NCBI GenBank assembly: GCA_028819955.1
Contig: JAPPKP010000172.1
Span: 1 to 20,526, forward strand
Reading direction: 5' to 3'
Length of the DNA: 20,526 nucleotides
From: Rhodospirillaceae bacterium
GTDB taxonomy: Bacteria; Pseudomonadota; Alphaproteobacteria; UBA828
Position 1 is the first letter of the stretch, and every line of letters begins with the position of its first letter. Shown in pieces: positions 1-6,962 of the stretch. The translations under genes were made by a program, and so were the position numbers. The notes under the pieces were generated by a model. That model ran no database searches. It had not been told where the DNA came from and saw only the letters and a list, made by a program, of their open reading frames with translations.

Positions 1-1045
1 GGCGCAGCTCCTGCACGTGCATGAAGCGGTTCTCGAAGATCGTCTCGGTGATCATCGCGGCGCCCTCGGCGACCGTCATCAGCGCCATCGCCTGCGCCTG
101 CAGGTCGGTGGGGAAGCCCGGATAGGGCCGCGTCGTCACGTCCGCAGCAGAAGGCCGGCCGTTGCCGCGCACCCTGAGCCCGCGCGGCGTCTCGGTGATG
201 GCGACCCCGGTGGCCTCCAGATACTCGAGCAGCGAGCGCAGAAGTGCAGCAGGCGCGCCTGCAAGCTCGACATCGCCGCCCACGATGGCGGCGGCCAGCG
301 CGTAGGTGCCGGCCTCGATCCGATCGCCCATCACGTGATGCTCGGTGCCGTAGAGCGACTCTTTGCCCTGGATCACGAGCTCATCGGTGCCGATTCCGCC
401 GATCTCCGCGCCCATCGCGTTCAGGCAGAAGGCGAGATCGGCGATTTCGGGCTCGCGCGCGGCGTTGCGGATGATCGTCTCGCCGTCGGCCAGCGTCGCC
501 GCCATCATCAGATTCTCGGTCGCGCCCACCGAGGCGAAGGGCAGTCTGATCTCGGCCCCGCGCAGGCGCCCGCGCGCGAGTGCCCGGATGTCGCCGTCCT
601 CGAGCACGACCTGGGCGCCGAGCCGGGTGAGCCCCTCGATGTGCAGGTCCACGGGCCGGCTGCCGATGGCGCAGCCGCCGGGGAGCGAGACGGTTGCCCG
701 CCCCGTGCGGGCGAGCAGCGGACCCAGCACCAGGATGGAAGCGCGCATCCGGCTCACCAGCTCGTAGGGCGCCTTCGTGCTGGTGATTTGGCGGGCACGG
801 AGCGAGAGCACCCGCCCGGCATTGCCTCCGCGCCTCGCGTGGCCGTCCATGCCGATTTCGACGCCATGCTGGGCCAGCAGGTGCGCGAGAGTCGTGATGT
901 CGGTGAGGTGCGGGATGTTGGCGAGCGTGAGAGTCTCTTCGGTCAGCAGGCACGCCGCCATCAGCGGCAAAGCCGCGTTCTTGGCGCCGAAAATCTCGAT
1001 CTCGCCCTCGAGCGGGCGGCCGCCCCTGATGCGAATACTGTCCAT
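1..1045 (-). CDS. murA: MurA, UDP-N-acetylglucosamine 1-carboxyvinyltransferase (3' end cut by window edge)
   Basis: Cytosolic enzyme of the first committed step of peptidoglycan synthesis: it transfers enolpyruvate from PEP to UDP-GlcNAc. Translation from the ATG at 1045 begins [20 protein letters not shown] followed by AKNAALPL, the MurA N-terminus with the UDP-GlcNAc-binding KN pair. The active-site loop reads [17 protein letters not shown], with the catalytic Cys (equivalent to E. coli Cys115) present, so the fosfomycin-sensitive form is expected. Further family motifs are [16 protein letters not shown] and [11 protein letters not shown] near the cut. About 348 codons are visible of a family length near 420, so roughly the last 70 residues lie outside. 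The gene is divergent from the transporter operon at 1315-4439 and functionally unrelated to it. Identification rests on remembered E. coli MurA and is very secure. Confidence 0.97.
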   Translation of the reverse strand, partial: MDSIRIRGGRPLEGEIEIFGAKNAALPLMAACLLTEETLTLANIPHLTDITTLAHLLAQHGVEIGMDGHARRGGNAGRVLSLRARQITSTKAPYELVSRMRASILVLGPLLARTGRATVSLPGGCAIGSRPVDLHIEGLTRLGAQVVLEDGDIRALARGRLRGAEIRLPFASVGATENLMMAATLADGETIIRNAAREPEIADLAFCLNAMGAEIGGIGTDELVIQGKESLYGTEHHVMGDRIEAGTYALAAAIVGGDVELAGAPAALLRSLLEYLEATGVAITETPRGLRVRGNGRPSAADVTTRPYPGFPTDLQAQAMALMTVAEGAAMITETIFENRFMHVQELR

Positions 1046-1209
1046 GAACCGCCCCTGGTGCCGGGGCGCGGCACCGCCGTGCGGCCGCACATGCCCGGCG
1101 CGGCCGCCCCGTCCGCTTTCGCCGGCGCACCATAGGCGAGCGGCGCCGGAGGGACAAGCGGGGGCTGGTCACGCGAGCCGGGTGATCCTTCGCTTTCCGT
1201 CGCCCCCTG

Positions 1210-1237
1210 TTGTGCGCCGGTCCGCTTGGTGTATCCT
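1210..1237 (+). promoter_or_regulatory. Possible sigma70-type promoter for the first importer operon
   Basis: In the 269-base gap between murA and the leader ORF, TTGTGC (1210-1215) is followed after 16 bases by TATCCT (1232-1237). This is a plausible -35/-10 pair about 78 bases before the strong Shine-Dalgarno at 1302-1308. The match is modest and the region is GC-rich, so this is only a candidate. I see no other gene or RNA in 1046-1314; the murA promoter must also lie here but I could not pick it out. Confidence 0.3.
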
Positions 1238-1314
1238 TCGAGGTGAGCCGCGCCGGATCCGACGGGTAGCGCGACCGGCTTCCCGGAGGGCGACGCGGCC
1301 AAGGGAGGCTGCCG

Positions 1315-1401
1315 ATGGCCAAAGCGACGGTTGAACGTCGTGGCGCACGCGGCACCGTTCGCGCCTTCTCCGGGGCGCCCGAACCTGCACTTAGGCGCTG
1401 A
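1315..1401 (+). CDS. Possible 28-residue leader peptide coupled to the ATPase gene
   Basis: A short ORF begins ATGGCCAAAGCG six bases after a near-ideal Shine-Dalgarno (AAGGGAGG, 1301-1308). It encodes 28 residues rich in Arg and Ala and ends in TGA at 1399-1401. The GTG that best starts the ATPase lies at 1403, one base after that stop, and has only a weak AGG of its own. The arrangement is what translational coupling looks like: ribosomes loaded at the good site would terminate and restart on the ATPase. I recognise no family. The alternative is that the Shine-Dalgarno serves no peptide, or that the ATPase starts at an in-frame TTG at 1331; the residues from 1331 to 1402 do not resemble the family. 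Confidence 0.4.
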   Translation: MAKATVERRGARGTVRAFSGAPEPALRR

Positions 1402-1402
1402 C

Positions 1403-2143
1403 GTGAACGACGCTCAGCCGGTCCTGGAGGCGCGGGGGATCGTCAAGCGGTTCGGCGGCGTGCTCGCCCTGCGCGGCGTCGACGCGTCGCTGAACCGGGG
1501 CGAGATCGTGGCGCTCGTCGGGGACAACGGGGCCGGCAAGTCGACGCTCGTCAAGATCCTCTGCGGCGTCCACTACGCGGACCAGGGCGAGGTGCTGATC
1601 GAGGGGCAGCGCGTCAGCATCGACTCACCCAACCATGCCCTGCGGCTCGGCATCTCGACCGTGTTCCAGGATCTTGCCCTGGTCAACCAGCGCGACGTGG
1701 CCAACAACATGTTCCTGGGCCAGGAGCCGAGACGCTACATGTTCATGGTCGACCGTCAGCGCATGGTGCGCGAGGCGCGCGTGGCCATCGAGCGCCTGCG
1801 GGTCGGCCTGCCGGATGTGCGCTCCAAGGTCGGCTCGCTCTCGGGCGGTCAGCGCCAGGCTGTGGCCGTTGCGCGTGCCTGGCTCCAGGGCGGGATGATC
1901 ACGCTGTTCGACGAGCCGACCGCAGCCCTTGGCGTGCGCGAGGCCGCGCGCGTGATGGATCTCATCAGGACCATGCGCGAGGAGCAGCACGCGATCCTCC
2001 TCATCAGCCACAACCTGGAGACGGTGTTCGATCTCGCCGACAGAATCATCATCCTGCGGCACGGCACGAAGATCGCCGACCTCGCCAAGGCGGAAACCAG
2101 CAAGCAGGACGTCGTGAGCCTGCTCACGTCGGGAACGGTGTAG
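1403..2143 (+). CDS. Sugar ABC transporter ATP-binding protein, single-domain CUT2/FrcA-like (importer 1)
   Basis: ATPase that energises the permease encoded next to it, on the inner face of the cytoplasmic membrane. From GTG at 1403 it is 246 residues. Walker A is GDNGAGKST (about 40-48), the Q-loop Gln is near 89 (STVFQD), the ABC signature LSGGQRQAVAVARA starts near 146, Walker B is ITLFDEPTAAL (Asp170, Glu171), and the switch His is near 203 (LISHN). The length is that of the single-domain FrcA type rather than the ~500-residue duplicated RbsA/XylG type, so the protein probably homodimerises. The start was chosen because the family begins just before LEARGIVKRFGG; a TTG at 1331 would add 24 unconserved residues. 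The permease start follows two bases after the stop, indicating one operon. Confidence 0.92.
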   Translation: MNDAQPVLEARGIVKRFGGVLALRGVDASLNRGEIVALVGDNGAGKSTLVKILCGVHYADQGEVLIEGQRVSIDSPNHALRLGISTVFQDLALVNQRDVANNMFLGQEPRRYMFMVDRQRMVREARVAIERLRVGLPDVRSKVGSLSGGQRQAVAVARAWLQGGMITLFDEPTAALGVREAARVMDLIRTMREEQHAILLISHNLETVFDLADRIIILRHGTKIADLAKAETSKQDVVSLLTSGTV

Positions 2144-2145
2144 CC

Positions 2146-3255
2146 GTGGCAACCCCGCCATCGATGGAAGACCAGGCGGCCGACGCCGTCTCCCGCGCGG
2201 CGGCGGAGGCGCGCTCGGCGCAGCGCATCGAGACGATCCGGGGCGTTCTGCTCACGCGGCAAGTGGCGATGACCGTGGTTGCGATCGCCCTCTTCGTCTT
2301 TTTCGCTTTTTCCGCCAATAACTTCGCGAGCTGGGGCAACATCGTCGACATCGTCCGCGCCTCGGCCTTCATCGGCATCGTCGCGGTGACGTGGACCTAT
2401 CTCCTGATCGCCGGCGAGCTCGACCTGTCGGTCGGCTCGATCTACGGCTTCGGGACCATCATCATGGCGTGGCTGATCGCCTCCGGCGGCCTCGACCCTT
2501 GGATTGCCGCAGGCCTCACGCTGCTCTTCGGCGCCTCGGTGGGCGCCATCAACGGCGTCATCACCGTCTACGTCGGCGTGCGCGCCTTCGTGGTGACGCT
2601 CGGCATGCTGAGCGCCCTGCGGGGTGCCGCGCACTACATGTCGGGAAGCTTCCCCATCTCCTTTGCGCGCGGCGCCGAGTCGAGCCTCTACCCACTCGGC
2701 GACTCAAACCCGCTGGGCATTCCCGTCCAAGCCATCTGGTTCGTCGCCGTCGTCGTGGCGGGCATCGTCGTCCTTCGCTACACCAGGTTCGGTTACTGGC
2801 TGTTTGCGACCGGGGGCAACGAGCTCGCGGCGCGGGAGAGCGGCATCCCGACCCGGCGCATCAGGTTCGTGGCCTTCGTCCTCGTCGGGCTCTCGTGCGG
2901 GCTCATTGCCGTGCTGCAGGCGGCCTGGCTGAAGGCGGCGACGCCGACCACCGGCCTCGCCTTCGAGCTGCAGGTCATCGGCGCGGTGCTGATCGGCGGG
3001 ACCGCGCTCACGGGCGGAGAAGGAAGCATCTACGGCACGCTGGTCGGGACCGCGATTCTGGGCATGGTGACCAACGGCCTGGTCCTGATGGGCTACCCGC
3101 CGGCCGCCAGCCTGCTCGCCGCGGGCCTCATCGTGGTGTTCGCCGGCGTCCTCGATGCCGCGATGCGGCGCGCGGGCGAGCGCGCCGCGCAGGCAGCATT
3201 CGCGGCCGCGGCGACGGAGAGCGAAGAGGAGCCTCCAGCCAACGGAGGCCAATGA
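2146..3255 (+). CDS. Sugar ABC transporter permease, CUT2/RbsC family (importer 1)
   Basis: Inner-membrane channel subunit, 369 residues, starting at GTG 2146 two bases after the ATPase stop. An extended charged N-terminus of about 35 residues precedes a run of hydrophobic helices. Family landmarks are AGELDLSVGSIYGFG near residue 90, the TLGM motif, FATGGNELAARESGIP (the cytoplasmic loop expected to contact the ATPase), and VIGAVLIGGTALTGGEGSIYG near the C-terminus. The tail after the last helix is Ala/Glu-rich and hydrophilic, longer than is usual for the family. The substrate cannot be deduced. It is the only permease in this operon, so it presumably works as a homodimer. Confidence 0.93.
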   Translation: MATPPSMEDQAADAVSRAAAEARSAQRIETIRGVLLTRQVAMTVVAIALFVFFAFSANNFASWGNIVDIVRASAFIGIVAVTWTYLLIAGELDLSVGSIYGFGTIIMAWLIASGGLDPWIAAGLTLLFGASVGAINGVITVYVGVRAFVVTLGMLSALRGAAHYMSGSFPISFARGAESSLYPLGDSNPLGIPVQAIWFVAVVVAGIVVLRYTRFGYWLFATGGNELAARESGIPTRRIRFVAFVLVGLSCGLIAVLQAAWLKAATPTTGLAFELQVIGAVLIGGTALTGGEGSIYGTLVGTAILGMVTNGLVLMGYPPAASLLAAGLIVVFAGVLDAAMRRAGERAAQAAFAAAATESEEEPPANGGQ

Positions 3256-3323
3256 CGACGGGCTTCGTATGTCGAAATCCGTGGACCGGCCGGCATCGCC
3301 GGCCACAAAGGAGGAGGAAGAAA

Positions 3324-4439
3324 ATGTCTCAGGACAAGCACAAGACTGACAAGGTGGTAGAGGAAACGTCGCAGGACGGGATCAGCCGACGCGGGCTCCT
3401 CAAGGCGGGGATGATGGCCGCCGGTGGCGCGGCGGCTCTTAGCGGGGCATCGATGCCCTTCTTCTCGGGCGCGGCGAAGGCCGAGGTGGGACTCGGTCCG
3501 CCGCGCAAGATCATGTGGGTGACCCACAGCCAGGCGGAGTGGAACCTGCCGCTCGACGTCGGCTTCTCGGACTTCTGCGCACAGGCGGGCTGGGAATACC
3601 AGAAGATCGGGGTCCCCGGTGGCGCGTGGACCGTCGAGGACAACGTCAACGGCGTCAAGCTCGCCATCCAGGCGAAGCCGGACGTCCTGGTCGGCACCGT
3701 CATCGACCCCGCGATGGAAGCGATCTATGAGGAGGCCGAGGCGGCCGGGATCCTGATCCTCATCAACAACTCGCACATCCCCGATGTGCAGGCGCGTCAC
3801 GTGAACTGGGGCTTCATCGGCGCCTCGGGCCACGCCCAGGGCCTGATCGTCGGACGCAAGCTGATCCCCGATCTGATCGCGCGGGGCCGCACCGGCGGCA
3901 AGCTTATGTTCGGCAACACCGAGCCCGGCCACGCGGTGCTCGAGGACCGCAGGCGTGGCGTCGCGGACGCCGCACAGGAGTTCAACGACAGCCAGGGCAC
4001 CACCTTCGAGGTCGAGGAGTTCGCCGACTTCGCGCACGACATGGCGCAGTCGGTGCCGCTTTACTCGACCGTCATGCGTCGTCTGGGCGACGACCTCGCG
4101 GCGTTCACCGTCAGCGGCTACACCAGCATGGTCGCGGCGTTCCGCATGCTGGAGCAGGCCGGGGTCCCGCCGGGCGAAATCCCTGTCGCCGGTCCGGACA
4201 TCGGACCCGACATCGTTGAGGGCATCGAGAAGGGTTACATCCCCTTCTCCGTCGGGCAGGAGCTCTACAATCAGGGCTATCTGCCCTGCGCGGTGGGCTG
4301 GGCCCGGCTCGAACGGGGCAACCTGCCGCCGATCATGAACACGGGCACGGCCGTCGTCACGCCGGAGAACCTCGAGCTCTTCAGCTGGCGCACGGAAGTC
4401 GCGTTCGCCCGCTCGGAGGAACTGGGCCTGAAGATATAG
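3324..4439 (+). CDS. Periplasmic sugar-binding protein of ABC importer 1, Tat-exported
   Basis: Solute-binding lipid-free periplasmic protein of the Peripla_BP_4 / ribose-binding type, 371 residues. The ATG at 3324 is preceded by GGAGGAGG (3310-3317). The N-terminus is a twin-arginine signal: SRRGLLKAG at residues 21-29, an Ala/Gly/Met-rich hydrophobic stretch, and a likely AKA|E cleavage site near residue 53. The mature part starts PPRKIMWVTHSQAEWNLP, as expected for the first beta strand of the fold, and includes QAKPDVLVGTVIDPAMEAIY and AGILILINN, the typical repeats of Rossmann-like half-domains. It is the last gene of the operon, 68 bases after the permease, and is followed by two hairpins. 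Tat export suggests folding, possibly with ligand or cofactor, before export; its three counterparts in the window use Sec-type signals. Confidence 0.92.
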   Translation: MSQDKHKTDKVVEETSQDGISRRGLLKAGMMAAGGAAALSGASMPFFSGAAKAEVGLGPPRKIMWVTHSQAEWNLPLDVGFSDFCAQAGWEYQKIGVPGGAWTVEDNVNGVKLAIQAKPDVLVGTVIDPAMEAIYEEAEAAGILILINNSHIPDVQARHVNWGFIGASGHAQGLIVGRKLIPDLIARGRTGGKLMFGNTEPGHAVLEDRRRGVADAAQEFNDSQGTTFEVEEFADFAHDMAQSVPLYSTVMRRLGDDLAAFTVSGYTSMVAAFRMLEQAGVPPGEIPVAGPDIGPDIVEGIEKGYIPFSVGQELYNQGYLPCAVGWARLERGNLPPIMNTGTAVVTPENLELFSWRTEVAFARSEELGLKI

Positions 4440-4450
4440 ACTAGGCCTCG

Positions 4451-4474
4451 GCCGGCGGCGCCTCTGCCGCCGGC
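4451..4474 (+). terminator. Hairpin after importer 1 operon
   Basis: A 9-bp perfect stem, GCCGGCGGC (4451-4459) with GCCGCCGGC (4466-4474), around a 6-base loop, 11 bases after the binding-protein stop. There is no real T-tract, only ATTTA a few bases later, so termination may be weak or factor-assisted. It lies between convergent genes and could act on both strands. Confidence 0.55.
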
Positions 4475-4485
4475 TGGCCATTTAC

Positions 4486-4519
4486 CCGGCGCCGCGCACG
4501 GCCCGATGCGCGGCGCCGG
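4486..4519. terminator. Second, longer hairpin between convergent operons
   Basis: A 13-bp perfect stem (CCGGCGCCGCGCA at 4486-4498, its complement at 4507-4519) with an 8-base loop. It sits between the plus-strand importer 1 and the minus-strand permease ending at 4583. It probably serves as a bidirectional insulator with the hairpin at 4451-4474. No T-run follows on either strand. Confidence 0.5.
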
Positions 4520-4582
4520 TCGCCTCAGGGCCTCCGCAGGCGGCTGAATTCAGGGGGAGCGGGCTCAACACCGCCTTTGGAG

Positions 4583-5566
4583 CTATTCGTCGCGGCTCAC
4601 TTCCTTGACCTTGAGACTGGAGGCCCAGCGCTGGAGATCCGTATTGAACATGACAGCGGTGATGGTCAGGCCACCCAGCGCCAGACGGAAGAACTCGATG
4701 TCGACTCGCGCCATAATGAAGCCGTTGTCGATGGAGCGCACGAGCAGGGCGCCCACCAGCGCGCCCAGCACCGACCCGACGCCGCCGAACAGCGACGTGC
4801 CGCCGATCACGGCCGCCGCGATCGCCTCCAATTCTAGCCCCACCCCGTAGGTGGGCAGCACGCTCCCGCCGACGCGGAAGGTCTGTAGAATCCCTGCGAA
4901 ACCGGCGAGCATCGAGCAGACCATGAAGCATCCCATCTTCACGCGACGCCAACTGATGCCCATGTCCCTTGCTGCCTGGGTGTGCCCGCCCGTGGCATAG
5001 ACCCAGTTTCCGACGTTGGTGCGGTGAAGAACGATGCCGATGACAAGAGCCAACCCAAGATACCACAACAACGATGCTCGGATGATGCCGAAGTCGTAAA
5101 CAAAGACGTCGAAAGGAATGTTGTCCGGAACAGGCGGACGTGGCCCGACAAGCACGACCACTAAGCTGCGAACGATGAACAGCATTCCAAGAGTGACGAT
5201 GAACGACGGAATTTGCCGGTAGACCGTCACCAACCCATTGATCCAGCCCACGCCGCCTGCGACCGCTACGGCAAGGATGATGGCAAGCCAAGGGGGCAAT
5301 CCCCCGCTCGTGTAAAGCACGTGCATTACCATGGGTGCCAAGGCAAAGACCGAACCCACGGAAAGGTCGAATTCCCGCGCAATCATCAGAATGACAACGC
5401 CCAGAACGACGATTCCCAACTCGGGCGCGATGCTCAAAACGAGCTCGATATTGCGTTCGGTCAGGAAAATTCCGGTGTAGAGATGAAATCCGACCAAAAT
5501 ACCAATGAAAATTATGAGGGCGCTTACGCCCGGCGCTCCGATCACCTTTTTGATGTGTTCGGTCAT
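4583..5566 (-). CDS. Sugar ABC transporter permease, CUT2/RbsC family (importer 2)
   Basis: Inner-membrane channel subunit, 327 residues from ATG at 5566. Motifs in order are REFDLSVGSVFALAPM near residue 64, PSFIVTLGMLFIVRS, YATGGHTQAARDMGI (ATPase-contact loop, with His where the other permeases here have Asn), and IAAAVIGGTSLFGGVGSVLG. It lies 133 bases downstream of its binding protein on the same strand, with a strong hairpin between. The Shine-Dalgarno is weak (GAGA only), so translation may be lower than for the binding protein. GC is clearly lower than in flanking genes (about 48% in the 60 bases from 5041), suggesting a separate origin. No ATPase is on this strand; the divergent one at 6962 is the obvious partner. 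Confidence 0.92.
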   Translation of the reverse strand: MTEHIKKVIGAPGVSALIIFIGILVGFHLYTGIFLTERNIELVLSIAPELGIVVLGVVILMIAREFDLSVGSVFALAPMVMHVLYTSGGLPPWLAIILAVAVAGGVGWINGLVTVYRQIPSFIVTLGMLFIVRSLVVVLVGPRPPVPDNIPFDVFVYDFGIIRASLLWYLGLALVIGIVLHRTNVGNWVYATGGHTQAARDMGISWRRVKMGCFMVCSMLAGFAGILQTFRVGGSVLPTYGVGLELEAIAAAVIGGTSLFGGVGSVLGALVGALLVRSIDNGFIMARVDIEFFRLALGGLTITAVMFNTDLQRWASSLKVKEVSRDE

Positions 5567-5626
5567 GACCGTTCAGTTCTCAGCGCCCAGGGCCCGGCTT
5601 AAGGAGCTAAGGCCGGAAGGCTGAAG

Positions 5627-5676
5627 CGTCTCGACGGCCGGTCCCCGACGCACAACGGCCGGGGACCGGCGAGACG
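5627..5676 (-). promoter_or_regulatory. Strong intercistronic hairpin between binding protein and permease
   Basis: GCCGGTCCCCG (5637-5647) pairs perfectly with CGGGGACCGGC (5660-5670), 11 bp. CGTCTC (5627-5632) extends it by pairing with GAGACG (5671-5676) across a 4-base bulge. On the minus-strand transcript it falls 24 bases after the binding-protein stop and about 60 bases before the permease start. Such structures in binding-protein operons stabilise the upstream mRNA or attenuate the downstream gene. There is no T-tract, so partial attenuation or 3'-end protection is more likely than full termination. Confidence 0.6.
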
Positions 5677-5699
5677 CCGATGACTGACGTCGAGGCGGA

Positions 5700-6701
5700 C
5701 TACTGGAGCTTCCAAACGCGGAGGCCAGAAAGGGTTTCCGCAACCTCCTTATCCACAACGCCCTTCAGAGAGCCTGCCGTATCCACGTCAAAGGGGGGCA
5801 AACCCTTCGTGAGTAGATAGAGTTGCACGATCGGTAGGTAGCCCTGGAGATACGCGCCCTGATCCTGGGTCACGGCTACCCAGCCACTCTTGATCTCTTC
5901 AATGGCCAAGTCGTAGGCGCCGAAGCCCCCCAACACGACCTCGCCGGCCTCACGGCCTTGCTCTCTCAGCATCTGACCCACCTGAGGATGCCAGATGCTG
6001 CAATCGACGTAGGCGTTTGTCTCGGGACGGGCCTGAAGATAAGCGCCGACCCGGCTGGTTACCACAGAGCCGTCGTTCGACACCTCGATCACATCGTAAG
6101 TGATTTCCCGCTGGGGATTAGCGGCGATGAATTCGTCGAGGAAAGCGGTGATGCCAGCCGCGCGCTGGATCGCGAAGTTCTGCGTCACGTCCGAGTGGCC
6201 CACCAGGACGTGGATGGGCCCTTCCGCCGGGAAGTGCTTGGACAGCCCTTCCGCGATGTCGTACGCGGCCTGCCACAACCCGGAGCCGATATAGGCGAGT
6301 CTCGGATTACCGTCCCTGCCCATGGCGTCGTCAGTATTGGCCGAAACTACCGGAATTCCGGCATCGAGCGCATCCTGTACCGGACGGTCGAACATGTTGT
6401 CATCGATTATTGTGGTGACGATCCCGTCGACTCCAGCAGCCACCGAGGCCTGGAAGTTGGCAAGCTGTTTGGGGTTGTCGCCGCCCGATCCGATCATCAA
6501 ACAGTCGACGTCGAGGTCGGCGCATGCATCCCTCATGCCGAGCAGCACGATGTTCCAGAACACTCCCTCCGGATCGGCGTGCATGACGTAGTTAAATTCG
6601 AGCTTCTCCCCGTCGTCCTGGGCCACGACGGGGGCCGAGCCGGCAAAGATTGCCACTGCTGCTACAGCAGCGACGAGACGAAGTGACGATTTGAGCTTCA
6701 T
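5700..6701 (-). CDS. Periplasmic sugar-binding protein of ABC importer 2
   Basis: Solute-binding protein of the ribose/xylose-binding (Peripla_BP_4) type, 333 residues. The ATG at 6701 has GGGAGGAAA six bases ahead. A Sec signal (MKLKSSLRLV followed by an Ala/Val core, ending near APVVA|Q at residue 27) leads into LEFNYVMHADPEGVFWNIV, the first strand and helix of the fold. NFQASVAAGVDGIVTTIID and ALDAGIPVVSANTDD are the usual half-domain elements. It heads the minus-strand operon and reads away from the ATPase at 6962, sharing a 260-base divergent control region. GC is lower than in neighbouring genes. The ligand is unknown; aromatic residues (FW near the start, IWHP later) would suit a sugar pocket, but that is inference. 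Confidence 0.92.
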   Translation of the reverse strand: MKLKSSLRLVAAVAAVAIFAGSAPVVAQDDGEKLEFNYVMHADPEGVFWNIVLLGMRDACADLDVDCLMIGSGGDNPKQLANFQASVAAGVDGIVTTIIDDNMFDRPVQDALDAGIPVVSANTDDAMGRDGNPRLAYIGSGLWQAAYDIAEGLSKHFPAEGPIHVLVGHSDVTQNFAIQRAAGITAFLDEFIAANPQREITYDVIEVSNDGSVVTSRVGAYLQARPETNAYVDCSIWHPQVGQMLREQGREAGEVVLGGFGAYDLAIEEIKSGWVAVTQDQGAYLQGYLPIVQLYLLTKGLPPFDVDTAGSLKGVVDKEVAETLSGLRVWKLQ

Positions 6702-6770
6702 GCCGTTTCCTCCCTGAACTGCGCTCCTGGAATTCCCAGGGCGCCTCTTCTGCTCAATCGAGAATGGGAG

Positions 6771-6798
6771 CGTATAGATTCCAAATTCGGAACGCAAA
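6771..6798 (-). promoter_or_regulatory. Candidate promoter with embedded operator for importer 2
   Basis: Read on the minus strand, TTTGCG (6798-6793) and TATACG (6776-6771) are separated by 16 bases. Nearly all of that spacer is an imperfect palindrome, TTCCGAATTTGGAA (6792-6779; 12 of 14 positions self-complementary). A repressor dimer there would block polymerase, the classic arrangement for LacI-type control of sugar operons. No regulator gene is in the window. A second inverted pair with GGAA/TTCC content, CCTGG...CCAGG at 6726-6740, lies in the leader. The divergent ATPase gene could share this control. Confidence 0.45.
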
Positions 6799-6914
6799 GC
6801 AAGGCCGGCCCGCGACGCTCAGGATGCTCCCGTATAGCGCCGCGCTCCCTGTCAACGATTGCGGGATTGTGGGCGCCTCCCCGTCACGCTAGCCTTCGCC
6901 GGGTCTCCGCCTGC

Positions 6915-6962
6915 ATGGCGGTTCTGGAGATTGCGAAGCGCGAGCCTGCGAGAGTGCGCTGA
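6915..6962 (+). CDS. Possible 15-codon upstream ORF overlapping the ATPase start
   Basis: ATG at 6915 opens a 15-residue frame (MAVLEIAKREPARVR) whose TGA (6960-6962) overlaps the ATPase ATG as TGATG. It has no convincing Shine-Dalgarno of its own. It is listed only because the other ATPase gene in the window also sits directly after a short ORF; chance is a good explanation. Confidence 0.15.
   Translation: MAVLEIAKREPARVR

Noticed and set aside
17..1135. Long plus-strand open frame of 372 codons opposite murA
   Set aside because: It is antisense to an unmistakable MurA with conserved catalytic motifs; its translation is Arg/His/Gly-rich with no family features, as expected in high-GC DNA.
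1046..1314. Searched for a riboswitch or small RNA between murA and the importer
   Set aside because: I saw no conserved fold or terminator-antiterminator pair; only a modest promoter candidate.
2391..3323. Upstream extension of the importer 1 binding-protein frame to 2391
   Set aside because: It runs through the permease gene in another frame and is Arg-rich; a Tat signal with a strong ribosome site begins at 3324.
3093..4481. 462-codon minus-strand open frame
   Set aside because: Antisense shadow of the binding protein and permease end; no recognisable domain.
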